Origin: Myxococcales bacterium
Lineage (GTDB): Bacteria > Myxococcota_A > Polyangia > GCA-2747355
Length of the DNA: 53,400 nucleotides
Direction of reading: 5' to 3'
NCBI GenBank assembly: GCA_020431405.1
Contig: JAGQIK010000067.1
Coordinates: 1 to 53,400, forward strand
Numbering within the stretch: position 1 is the stretch's first letter; every line of letters begins with the position of its first letter. Below the pieces are notes generated by a model. That model was given only the letters and a program-made list of their open reading frames with translations, had not been told where the DNA came from and ran no database searches. Below, piece by piece: positions 1-8,110 of the stretch. Position numbers and translations under genes: made by a program.

Positions 1-1
1 C

Positions 2-2680
2 GATCCGTTCTGGCGCGTGCGTTTCGCCGCGCTTCAAGGGCTCTCGCTGCTGGTGCTGGCCGACGAGAAACAAGGCGACGCACGCGGCGCGGACGACGCG
101 CTGCGCGAGGCGGCGCTCGCCGAGCGCGCGGGCGTCGACGAGGCTGCCGACGCCGCGATGCGTTACCTCGCGCTGGCGCTCGACGCGGCGCCGCTCGAGG
201 CGCTCGAAGCAGCCGAGCAGGCTGCCCGTCGCGCGCCGCTGCGCCGCGACTTGCCGCCGCCGCGCCACCCACTGCTCGCCGACGCGGATCCTGCCGTGGT
301 CACCGCGCAGCTCGAGACGCTCGACGTGGGCGCGCTCGACGCGCGCGAGCTGGTCGGGCTGCTCGCCGACTCGCACCGCGCGCTGCGACGGGTCGCGGTA
401 CGCCGGCTCGAGCAGCTGATCGCGACCGACGAGACCGATGGCGCCGTCGAGGCGTTGACGTTGGCGCTGGGCTGGCTCGACGAGCCACGCGTCCCACACG
501 CGGCGGAGGCGGTGCGTTCGCTGCTCTCTCGCCTCGACCGCCGGGCCGACGCGCTGGCGTCGGCCGTGCTGCGCGAGGCGGCGGCGCGCGTCGAGCGCGG
601 CGCGGCGATCACGACGCCGCTCGGCGTGGCGTGGGCCTGCGAGCGCGCGGCGCGGCGCAGGATCGAATCGCTGCGCCCGCAGCTGCGCACGCTGGTGGCG
701 GCGTCCGATGCGGCCGCGTGCGACGAGCCGTGGACCAGCGCGACGCGCGCGCTCGGTGGGCTGCTCGTCGCAGGCGAGCGCGAGCGCGAGGGCGCTCGCG
801 ACGACGACGACGAGGCACGCACGGCGCTGCTCGCGTCGCTGACCGCGCGCCGCGTGGCGCTGCGCGCGGCGGCCATCGATGCGCTCGCCGAGCTGGCGGA
901 CGAGGCGTCGCTGGCGGCGCTGTCACAGTGCCGCTTGCTCGGACTGGCCGCCGACGGCCAGCGCAGGCCGCACCTCGCAGATGTCGCGCTCGTGCAGGCC
1001 TGGGTGCGCCGCCGGCTGAGCGAACCGCTCGGCGCGGCGCTGCGCGAGCGGCCGCTGGCCGAGCGGCCCGCGAGCGTGGCCGCGGCGCTGCTCGACGGTG
1101 CGACGCAGCTGTCGCTATCCGACGACGTGGCCGCGCGTCGCGAGGAGGCGCTGCGAGCGCCAGACCCGTGGGTGCGTGCGGCGGCATACGAGGCGCCGCG
1201 CGCCGCCGAGGCGCTCGGCGCCGACGCCACCTGCGGCGAGGACAACCCGCTGGCGCGCCGGGCGGCGCTGCTGGCGCTTCTGCCCTCGCTCGCCGCCGAC
1301 GCGGCGCAGCGCACGCGCTGGGCCTCGCGGCTCGCTGGTGAGGCCGACGCCTTCATGCGCAGCCGCGCGGCGCGGCTGCTCGACGCCAGCGGCGACGAGG
1401 GGCTCGCCGTGGCGCTGCGCCTGGCGCACGACGAGGAGCCGATGGTGCGCGCGTGGGCGGCGAGCGCGCTCGAGTGCTGCGATGGCGATGACGATGACGC
1501 GCTCGCGCCGCGGCTCGATGTCTTGCTCGGCGGCGATTCGTTGGACACGCACGCGCGCCTTTCGGCCTACAGCCAGCGCCTGCGCGGCCCCGGGGACGTC
1601 GAGCGCCTGCGTGCGGCCCTCGCCGAGGAAACCGATCCGCGCTTGCGCGAGCACCTCGAGACCATCGCCCTCGCCATCGACGACGCGGCGGCTGACCGAG
1701 CGCTGGCGCTGGCGACACGCGAGCGCGAGCGTACGGCGCGCGAGCGTGCGGCGCGGCCTCGGCCACGCGAGCGCACACAGCCGGCGCTGGCAGCGCGCGC
1801 GCTGTGGCGCGGCGGACCGGAGATCACACCGCTGGTGCTCTCGGGTGCCAACGACCTGCACGAAGGCTCCTTGCGCGTCGCCTCCGAAGCGGGCGTCGAC
1901 ACGTTCTTCTGGGAGCCCACCTACCGCGCGCTGACGCCGTTTCTCGCGCGCCGCCCCGAGCTGCGCGTCATCGCCGGCAGCTACAACGCGGATCCGCGCG
2001 GCGTGGCGCGCGACCTCGAACGCGCGCGCCGCGTGCTGGGCCGCGACCGCATCGATGTGTTTCTGCTGTTCTGGGCGCGCTCGCCAGCGCGCGTCGGCAG
2101 TGCGGCCTACGAGATGATGGCCAAGCTGAAGAAGAGCGGCCGCGTGGGCGCGATCGGCTTTTCGTCGCACCACCGCGACATCGCCGCCGACGCGATCGCG
2201 CGTGATCCGTGGGACGCGGTGATGGTGCGCCACAGCGCCGCGCACACGGGCGCCGAGGCCGAGCTGCTGCCGCTAGCACGCGCGCGTGGCACGTCGGTGC
2301 TGACCTTCAGCGCCCTCTGCTACGGGCGCATGCTGCGCGCTGTGCCCGGCACGGTGGACGACGGTGCCGCGTTGCCGACGGCCGTCGACTGCTATCGCTA
2401 CAACCTGAGCCAGCCCGGCGTCAGCGCCGTGATCAGCGCGCCGCGCCGCCACGCCGAGCTGCTCGCCAATCTCGGCGTGCTCGAGGGAGCACTCGGCGAG
2501 GAGGCGCTCGACGAAGTGACCCGAGGCCGCCTGCTCGCGCACGGCGCGCGGGTGCGCGCGCACAATCACGCCTTCAACCGCTTCGTGCGCCGCGGCGACG
2601 TGTGGGGCACGCCGCGCGAGGTCGCGCTTCGCTGGCTCGACGAGCAGCAGGCCCAGCGCGAGCAGGAGGACCCGCGATGA
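2..2680 (+). CDS. HEAT-repeat protein fused to a degenerate aldo/keto reductase domain (5' end outside window)
   Basis: The reading frame is open to the window edge, and the residues before the first GTG (position 17) already read like a HEAT helix (DPFWRVRFAALQ), so the N-terminus is missing. About 600 residues of Ala/Arg/Glu/Leu-rich helical repeats with recurrent D-P-x-V/W-R-x-x-A turns fit HEAT repeats, a protein-interaction scaffold. From about nt 1810 the protein becomes an aldo/keto reductase-type TIM barrel: GVDTFFWEPTY, DRIDVFLLFW, GRVGAIGFSS and QPGVSAVISA match successive AKR strands. The usual Asp and Tyr have candidates (about residues 628 and 636, counted from the GTG at 17), but the usual active-site Lys and His positions read VIAGSY and LLFWAR, so catalysis is doubtful. 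The stop overlaps the next start as ATGA, so it is translationally coupled to the reverse transcriptase gene. It may be a sensor or scaffold (inference). Confidence 0.8.
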   Translation, partial: DPFWRVRFAALQGLSLLVLADEKQGDARGADDALREAALAERAGVDEAADAAMRYLALALDAAPLEALEAAEQAARRAPLRRDLPPPRHPLLADADPAVVTAQLETLDVGALDARELVGLLADSHRALRRVAVRRLEQLIATDETDGAVEALTLALGWLDEPRVPHAAEAVRSLLSRLDRRADALASAVLREAAARVERGAAITTPLGVAWACERAARRRIESLRPQLRTLVAASDAAACDEPWTSATRALGGLLVAGEREREGARDDDDEARTALLASLTARRVALRAAAIDALAELADEASLAALSQCRLLGLAADGQRRPHLADVALVQAWVRRRLSEPLGAALRERPLAERPASVAAALLDGATQLSLSDDVAARREEALRAPDPWVRAAAYEAPRAAEALGADATCGEDNPLARRAALLALLPSLAADAAQRTRWASRLAGEADAFMRSRAARLLDASGDEGLAVALRLAHDEEPMVRAWAASALECCDGDDDDALAPRLDVLLGGDSLDTHARLSAYSQRLRGPGDVERLRAALAEETDPRLREHLETIALAIDDAAADRALALATRERERTARERAARPRPRERTQPALAARALWRGGPEITPLVLSGANDLHEGSLRVASEAGVDTFFWEPTYRALTPFLARRPELRVIAGSYNADPRGVARDLERARRVLGRDRIDVFLLFWARSPARVGSAAYEMMAKLKKSGRVGAIGFSSHHRDIAADAIARDPWDAVMVRHSAAHTGAEAELLPLARARGTSVLTFSALCYGRMLRAVPGTVDDGAALPTAVDCYRYNLSQPGVSAVISAPRRHAELLANLGVLEGALGEEALDEVTRGRLLAHGARVRAHNHAFNRFVRRGDVWGTPREVALRWLDEQQAQREQEDPR

Positions 2681-4119
2681 ACTTGCCAGCCCTGCTGCTC
2701 GAGCTCCGACCGCTCGTCGCCGATATCGACAAGAACTGGGATCGCATCGTCGAGCTGCTCTCGACGCACAAACGGCTCGCCGAGTACGAGGTCGCGCGTT
2801 TCTTCGTCGCACGCCACGTGGAGTCCAGGGTCACCGAGCTGCTGCGCAGCCGCGACCCGCAGCAGCGCGCGCGCGGTGTGAAGATGCTCGAGCTAGCCTA
2901 CCCATCGACGCGCGCCGGCAAGCACCTCCGCCATCTGGTGCGTGACGCCGATGTCGAGGTCGCGCGCGACGCCACCGAGGCGGTCAGCAACCTCGACATC
3001 GACGACGTCGCGCTGCCCGATTTTCGGCTCAAGCCGCCGCGCGATCCGCGACATGGCTGGGGTGGCTGGAACCAGAGCAGCTGGCGCTTCGGCTTCCCGC
3101 TCGCCGACTGGGTGCGACGCAAGAAGCGCGTCGGACCCAAGAAGCTCAAGCTGCCCAAGATCGCCGACAAGGCGGCGCTCTTCGAGCTGCTCGGCATCGC
3201 CGACGAAAAGCACTACAAGCGCCTAATCCGACCCGGCGCGCAGAGCGGCGCACCCTACGTCGAGTTCACCGTGCCCAAGCGCTCGGGCGGAGAACGCATC
3301 ATCTCGGCGCCGCGCGCCGAGCTCAAGCGCGTGCAGCGCACGATCCTCGACAAGATCCTCGCCAAGATCCCCGTGCACGACGCGGCGCACGGCTTCGTGC
3401 CTGGCCGCTCGACGGTGACCAACGCGCAGCCGCACGTCGGCGCGTCGCTGGTCGTCAAGATCGACCTCACCGAGTTCTTCCCCTCGATCCACTTTCGCCG
3501 CGTCTACGGCTTGATGGGCTACTACGGCTACGAGCACGAGGTCGCCACCGCGCTGGCCGCGCTGATGACCCACCGCATCAAGCTCGACGACGGCAAGCGC
3601 ATGGTCGAGACGGGCCTCGTACCGCAAGGCGCGCCAACGTCGCCCGCGCTGGCCAACATCGTCTGCCGTCGCCTCGACGCGCGCCTGAGCGGCCTCGCGC
3701 AGCGCGCCGGCGCGCGCTACACGCGCTACGCCGACGACCTGACCTTCTCGTTCGCCGACGCGCCGCCGGACAAGGGGCTAGGGCGCTTCCTGTGGTGGGT
3801 CGACGCGGTCTGCCAGCAAGAGGGCTTCGTCGAGAACGCGGGCAAGCGGCGCGTGCTGCGACCGAGCCACCAGCAGCGCGTCACCGGCGTGGTGGTCAAC
3901 TCGCAGCTGAGCGTGCCGCGCAGCGAGCGGCGGCGCTTTCGCGCGATGCTGCACAACTGCCGCCACAAGGGCATCGCCTCGCAGGCCAAGCAGCACGGCC
4001 GCGACGAGGCAGAGTTTCGCGACTACCTGACGGGCTTCGCGTCATACGTGAAGATGGTGCAGCCCGAGCTCGGCAACAAGCTCGCAGGCGAGGTCGCCGA
4101 CCTGCTGAAAGGAGCGTAG
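2677..4119 (+). CDS. Retron-class reverse transcriptase with N-terminal helical extension
   Basis: 480 aa. The catalytic core runs from about residue 190 to 430: the first Asp motif KIDLTEFFPS (261-270), VPQGAPTSPALAN (315-327), and the YADD active site (351-354). Two signatures typical of retron RTs are present: NAxxH (NAQPH, 249-253) and VTG (402-404). Residues 1-115 are helical and partly HEAT-like, and 124-150 is a Gly/Trp/Arg-rich segment; this makes it longer than compact retron RTs (about 320 aa) and close to the long myxobacterial type. Retron RTs copy part of a structured RNA into branched msDNA, usually with partner proteins in phage defence. The ATG overlaps the upstream stop (ATGA) and AAAGGAG before the next gene follows within its end, so it lies inside an operon. 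No space for msr-msd is present on either side. RT identity is secure; retron function is an inference. Confidence 0.93.
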   Translation: MNLPALLLELRPLVADIDKNWDRIVELLSTHKRLAEYEVARFFVARHVESRVTELLRSRDPQQRARGVKMLELAYPSTRAGKHLRHLVRDADVEVARDATEAVSNLDIDDVALPDFRLKPPRDPRHGWGGWNQSSWRFGFPLADWVRRKKRVGPKKLKLPKIADKAALFELLGIADEKHYKRLIRPGAQSGAPYVEFTVPKRSGGERIISAPRAELKRVQRTILDKILAKIPVHDAAHGFVPGRSTVTNAQPHVGASLVVKIDLTEFFPSIHFRRVYGLMGYYGYEHEVATALAALMTHRIKLDDGKRMVETGLVPQGAPTSPALANIVCRRLDARLSGLAQRAGARYTRYADDLTFSFADAPPDKGLGRFLWWVDAVCQQEGFVENAGKRRVLRPSHQQRVTGVVVNSQLSVPRSERRRFRAMLHNCRHKGIASQAKQHGRDEAEFRDYLTGFASYVKMVQPELGNKLAGEVADLLKGA

Positions 4120-4123
4120 CGCG

Positions 4124-5491
4124 ATGGCGAGCGTGATGGTCATCGTCAGCAAGGCGGCCTTCAAGAACGACGTCGTCACCGCCGAGGGCAAGCAGGGCGA
4201 GCTCGGCGATGTCTGTCCGATCCCGCACTACCGCAGCCGTCACAAGAGCATCGACACGCTGCAGGAGGGCGGCGCGCTGTTTCTGGTCACGGTCCGTCCG
4301 CCCGAGCAGCTGTGGCTGTGCGCGGTGCTCGAGTCGCCGCGCGCGCTGTCCGATGGCTGGTACGGCGAGCCCAACGTCGTGCCGATCACCGACATCAGCG
4401 CGCTGCGCGACAAGATCAAGTTCACCTCGGGCAAGGGCATGAGCCAGAAGGCGGGTGCGCTGGCGATGTCGCTGCAGACGCCGCGCGCGCTCACCGACGA
4501 GGACGTAGCGCTGATTCGCGGCGCGTACGGTGGCAGCGCGGCAGTCGCTGCGGCCGCGGACGATCCGCTGCCCGACGGCGAGGAGGCGGAGCTTCTGCGC
4601 GCCGTCGTCGAAGCACCCAGCGACTACGCGCCACGCATCGTCTACGCCGACTGGCTCAGCGATCGCGGCGATCCGCGCGGCGAGATGATCGCGCTCGCCT
4701 GCAAGCTGCGTTCGGGTGACATCTACTTCAGCGAGCGCGAGGCCGCGCGCGCCCGCGTGGGGCAGCTTCTGCGCGCGCACGAGTCGCGCTGGGCCGGCGA
4801 GATGGGCCTCCCCGACGGCACGGTGAGCCGTCGTCACTGGTCGGCCGGCTTTGTCGAGTCGATCGAGGCGACGTCGGCGTCGAGCTTTCTGCGCGTGGCC
4901 AACGCCGCCATGGCGCGCACGCCGATCCTGCGCATGTCGCTGCTCGACATCACGGCGGGCCAGCTCGAGCAGCTGGTCAGCGCGCCGTGGGCCGCGCGCC
5001 TTCAGGGCCTCAAGCTGCTCGGCGACTCGGGCGAGAAGATCGCCGAGATCTTGGCTGGCGCGCCGTCGCTGGCCAAGCTCGAGCGGCTCAACCTGTGCTC
5101 GATGGAGCTTTCGCCCGACGCCGCCGAGGCGCTCGCTTCGTCTTCACACCTGCGCAACCTGCGGCGCCTGGCGCTGACGGCGAACGCCATCGGCGACGAA
5201 GGTGTCGCGGCGCTGGCGCGCTCCGAGGTGCTCGCGCGCTGCGAGGTGCTCTACCTGGCGGCAAACGAGATCACCGACGACGGCGTGCGCGAGCTGGCCG
5301 CGTCGCCTTATCTCAAGTCGCTGCGCGAGCTCGGCCTCGGCAACAACGAAGACATCAGCGCCAAGGGTCTCGACGCGATGCTGCAGTCGACGGCGATGCC
5401 GCAGCTGCGGCGCGTCGAGCTCGACGCCACCGCCATACCGTGGAAGCGCCAGAAGGACGCGCACGCGCGCTGGGCTTCTGTACGTTTCTAG
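4124..5491 (+). CDS. TIGR02996-domain leucine-rich-repeat protein with unassigned N-terminal domain
   Basis: 455 aa. Residues 1-130 form a compact alpha/beta domain (VMVIVSKAAFKND ... LWLCAVLESP ... VVPITDIS) that I cannot assign; its length and strand pattern would allow a PUA/EVE-like fold, but that is a guess. Residues 153-195 match the TIGR02996 repeat-companion domain (LLRAVVEAPSDYAPRIVYAD then WLSDRGDPRGE), common in myxobacteria and planctomycetes next to repeat domains. Residues about 235-445 are leucine-rich repeats of ribonuclease-inhibitor style (LRNLRRLALTANAIGDEGV, LYLAANEITDDGVRELA). The start has an excellent ribosome binding site, AAAGGAG ending about 10 nt before the ATG and lying in the 3' end of the RT gene. 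A recognition role within the RT operon is plausible but unproven. Confidence 0.85.
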   Translation: MASVMVIVSKAAFKNDVVTAEGKQGELGDVCPIPHYRSRHKSIDTLQEGGALFLVTVRPPEQLWLCAVLESPRALSDGWYGEPNVVPITDISALRDKIKFTSGKGMSQKAGALAMSLQTPRALTDEDVALIRGAYGGSAAVAAAADDPLPDGEEAELLRAVVEAPSDYAPRIVYADWLSDRGDPRGEMIALACKLRSGDIYFSEREAARARVGQLLRAHESRWAGEMGLPDGTVSRRHWSAGFVESIEATSASSFLRVANAAMARTPILRMSLLDITAGQLEQLVSAPWAARLQGLKLLGDSGEKIAEILAGAPSLAKLERLNLCSMELSPDAAEALASSSHLRNLRRLALTANAIGDEGVAALARSEVLARCEVLYLAANEITDDGVRELAASPYLKSLRELGLGNNEDISAKGLDAMLQSTAMPQLRRVELDATAIPWKRQKDAHARWASVRF

Positions 5492-5503
5492 CCGCGACCA
5501 GCC

Positions 5504-8110
5504 GTGAGTGACCACGAGCGCGAGATCGCGCGCTTGCGCGAGGCGCCGGATGACGACGAGGCGTGGCTCGTGCACGCTGACGCGCTGGTGGCGCGCGGCG
5601 AGCCGCGCGGTGAGCTCGCCCAGCTTCAGCATCTGGCCCAGCACGAGCGCGACGTCGAGCGTCGAGCGACGCTCGAGGCCGAAGTCGCGAGCTACGTGCG
5701 GCAACACGCCGAGGCGCTGCTCGGCGATCTGCGTCTCTCGTCAGCGCTGACGCAGCTGCGCTGGCGCGCGGGCTACATCGTGGGCCTACGCTTCGCCGAC
5801 GGCGACGGCGTGGTGACAGCTCCCGAAGCGCTGCTCGAACGGCTGCTCGCGTCGCCCGCGTGCGTGTTGCTGCGCACGTTGACGGTGGGGCAGCTGGCGC
5901 AGCTCGAAGGCGACTACGGTCCGCTGGTCGCCGTGCTGCGCAGCGCCGCGCGGCGCGACGTGCCCGCCACGCGCTCGCTGCGCGAGCTGAGCCTCGGCAG
6001 CGGCGTCGACGGCAGCCCCCTCGAGAGCGGGCTCGATCGGGCCTCGCTCGACTACGGCGCGGTGGCAGAGCTTTGCGGCGAGCTAAAATCGCTGCGCGCG
6101 CTCGCGCTCGAAGGTGTGTCGGAGAACCTGCCGCTGGCGGCCTTTCCGGCAACGCTCGAGCGTCTGGCGCTACGCAGCGCCGAGCGCGGCGACAGCCTCG
6201 CCGAGCAGCTCGCCGCGCTCGATACGCTGCGCGGCGCCCTCGCCGACCTCGACCTGCGCGGTGGCACACTCACCGATCGCGGCGCCGCCGCGCTCGCGGG
6301 CGCCAGCTGGCCACGCCAGGTGACGCTCGACCTGCGCGAGAACCTGCTCGAGCACGAAGGTGAAGCGCTGCTGCGCGAGCTGCCCGAGCGGGTGCGTGTG
6401 CGGCTGACGCCGCAGCGGGCGGCCGACGAGCTCGCCGAAGGCGGCCTCGGCAGCGTGCTGCAGGAGCCGCCGGGAGGCCGCTGCGCGCGGCGCCTGCGCG
6501 CCGGTCGCGCGCTCGTCGGGGCGTTTCGCTTCGACGACGCCGTCGAGGCGTTCGAGCTGGTGCTCGACGAGCCGGGGCTCGATGTCTATGTCGAGCGCAG
6601 CGTGCGCGTCGGGATCTGCCGCGCGCTTCGCGACGGCGGCCGCGTGCGCGAGGCGCGCTCGCAGCTGGAAGCACTGCTCGCCTTCGAGCGTGGCGTGGGC
6701 TCGCTGGTCGACGAGCTGTGGGCGCTGGTGATGATCGCCATCGTCGACGAGGACCTCGGTCAGATGCAGTCGTCGTCGGCGCACTACGCGCGTGCGCTCG
6801 AGCGGCTCGACGCGCACCGCGCCGCCTCGGTCGAGCAAATCGAGCCCATCGCCCTGCGGCGCCTGCGCGCGCAGGCGCTGGGTGGGCAAGCCAAGGCGCA
6901 GCTCACGCGAGGCAGACCGCGCGAGGCGATCGCCGCTTACGAGCGCGTGCGCGCGCTGCACGAGGACAACGGCGATGCGCAGCTGGTCGCCGAGGTCGAC
7001 GAGCGCATCGCCAGCTGCGAGCAGATGATGGGCAACTACGCCGCCGCGGAGGTGCGCTACCGCGCCGCGCTCAAGGGCTACAGCGCGGCCAACAACCAGC
7101 GCGCGGCGGCCAAGGCGCTGGGCAACCTGGCGACGATCTACTGGCACCTCGGCCGCTGGAACGACACCGAGAAGACCTACCTCGAGGCGCTCGAGGCGTC
7201 GCGCACCGTGGGGGACCGGCGCAACGAGGCGACGGTGCTGTCCAACCTCTGCCAGGGCTACATGTCGCGCGGGCGCAGCGACGAGGCCGAACGCTACGGC
7301 GCGCGAGCGCTGGCGCTCTTCGAGCAGCTCGGCCATCGGGCAGGCGCCGCGCGGGTCGAGCACTACCTCGCCGACTGCGCCACCATCCGCGGCGATCTCG
7401 AGCTGGCCTCGCAGCGCATGGCGCGCGCGCTCGCCGTCTACCGCGAGCTCGGCGACGAGCGCGCCGAGGCGCAGGGGCTCGCCACGCTCGGCAGCATCGA
7501 GCTCGATCGCGACGAGCTCGAGGCCGCGCGCGCCACACACGCGCGCGCGGTCGAGCTCTACCAGCGCTGCGCAGATCGCTACGGCGAGAACATGGCGCGC
7601 GTAGGTGCCGGCGGCGCGGCGCTCGGGCTCGGCGATCACGAGGCCGCGCGCGACGAGCTCTCGCGGGCGCTCGCTGGCTCGGAGGCGCTCGACAACGACC
7701 GCGGGCGCGTCGTCGCGTTGGCCTACCTCGGCCTCGAACGTTTCGTCGCGGGCGACGCGGCGGCGGCGCTCGAGCACTACGACGCATCGCTGGCGCTGTG
7801 CAGCGAGCAAGAGAGCCCGCACCAGCGCGCGCGCACCTGGGCCTGGCAAGGGGCTGCCTACGCGGCTGCCGGTGACCACGGCGCCGCGCGCGACGTGCTC
7901 GCAAAGGCCGCCAAGGCGTTCGAGTCGCTCGATGACGGGCAGGGGGGCGAGCAGCTCGCGGTGGCGCGCGCCTACGCCGCGCTGCTCGCCGACCCGACGG
8001 GCAGCCGCGCCAAGACCAGCGCGCGCGCCGCCGCCAACGCCGAGTATGTCGGCCTCGAAGCGCGCCTTCTGCGCGCCAAGCTGCGCGAGGCGCTCGAGCT
8101 AGTGACTTAG
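5504..8110 (+). CDS. TIGR02996 / LRR / TPR protein
   Basis: 868 aa, starting at GTG 12 nt after the previous stop. Residues 4-45 are a second, more divergent TIGR02996 copy (EAPDDDEAWLVHADALVARG), followed by a degenerate leucine-rich region (about 95-300) related in layout to the upstream gene. From about residue 320 to the end the protein is made of tetratricopeptide repeats, clearest in the segments NNQRAAAKALGNLATIYWHL, EATVLSNLCQGYMSRGRSDE and EAQGLATLGSIELDRDELE, similar to large bacterial TPR regulators. No enzymatic domain is visible. It is the last gene of the + strand operon and its 3' end overlaps the convergent S41-like gene by 12 bp at a near-palindromic CTAGTGACTTAG. It probably acts as an interaction scaffold; substrate unknown. 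Confidence 0.85.
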   Translation: MSDHEREIARLREAPDDDEAWLVHADALVARGEPRGELAQLQHLAQHERDVERRATLEAEVASYVRQHAEALLGDLRLSSALTQLRWRAGYIVGLRFADGDGVVTAPEALLERLLASPACVLLRTLTVGQLAQLEGDYGPLVAVLRSAARRDVPATRSLRELSLGSGVDGSPLESGLDRASLDYGAVAELCGELKSLRALALEGVSENLPLAAFPATLERLALRSAERGDSLAEQLAALDTLRGALADLDLRGGTLTDRGAAALAGASWPRQVTLDLRENLLEHEGEALLRELPERVRVRLTPQRAADELAEGGLGSVLQEPPGGRCARRLRAGRALVGAFRFDDAVEAFELVLDEPGLDVYVERSVRVGICRALRDGGRVREARSQLEALLAFERGVGSLVDELWALVMIAIVDEDLGQMQSSSAHYARALERLDAHRAASVEQIEPIALRRLRAQALGGQAKAQLTRGRPREAIAAYERVRALHEDNGDAQLVAEVDERIASCEQMMGNYAAAEVRYRAALKGYSAANNQRAAAKALGNLATIYWHLGRWNDTEKTYLEALEASRTVGDRRNEATVLSNLCQGYMSRGRSDEAERYGARALALFEQLGHRAGAARVEHYLADCATIRGDLELASQRMARALAVYRELGDERAEAQGLATLGSIELDRDELEAARATHARAVELYQRCADRYGENMARVGAGGAALGLGDHEAARDELSRALAGSEALDNDRGRVVALAYLGLERFVAGDAAAALEHYDASLALCSEQESPHQRARTWAWQGAAYAAAGDHGAARDVLAKAAKAFESLDDGQGGEQLAVARAYAALLADPTGSRAKTSARAAANAEYVGLEARLLRAKLREALELVT

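Noticed and set aside
2400-2676. Standard msr-msd RNA directly upstream of the RT
   Set aside because: The stretch is coding sequence of the HEAT-AKR gene up to the ATGA junction, and I could not find a convincing flanking inverted-repeat pair by eye.
6170-7879. 569-codon frame antisense to the TPR gene
   Set aside because: Low-complexity product typical of shadow frames in GC-rich DNA; the TPR protein on the + strand is clear.
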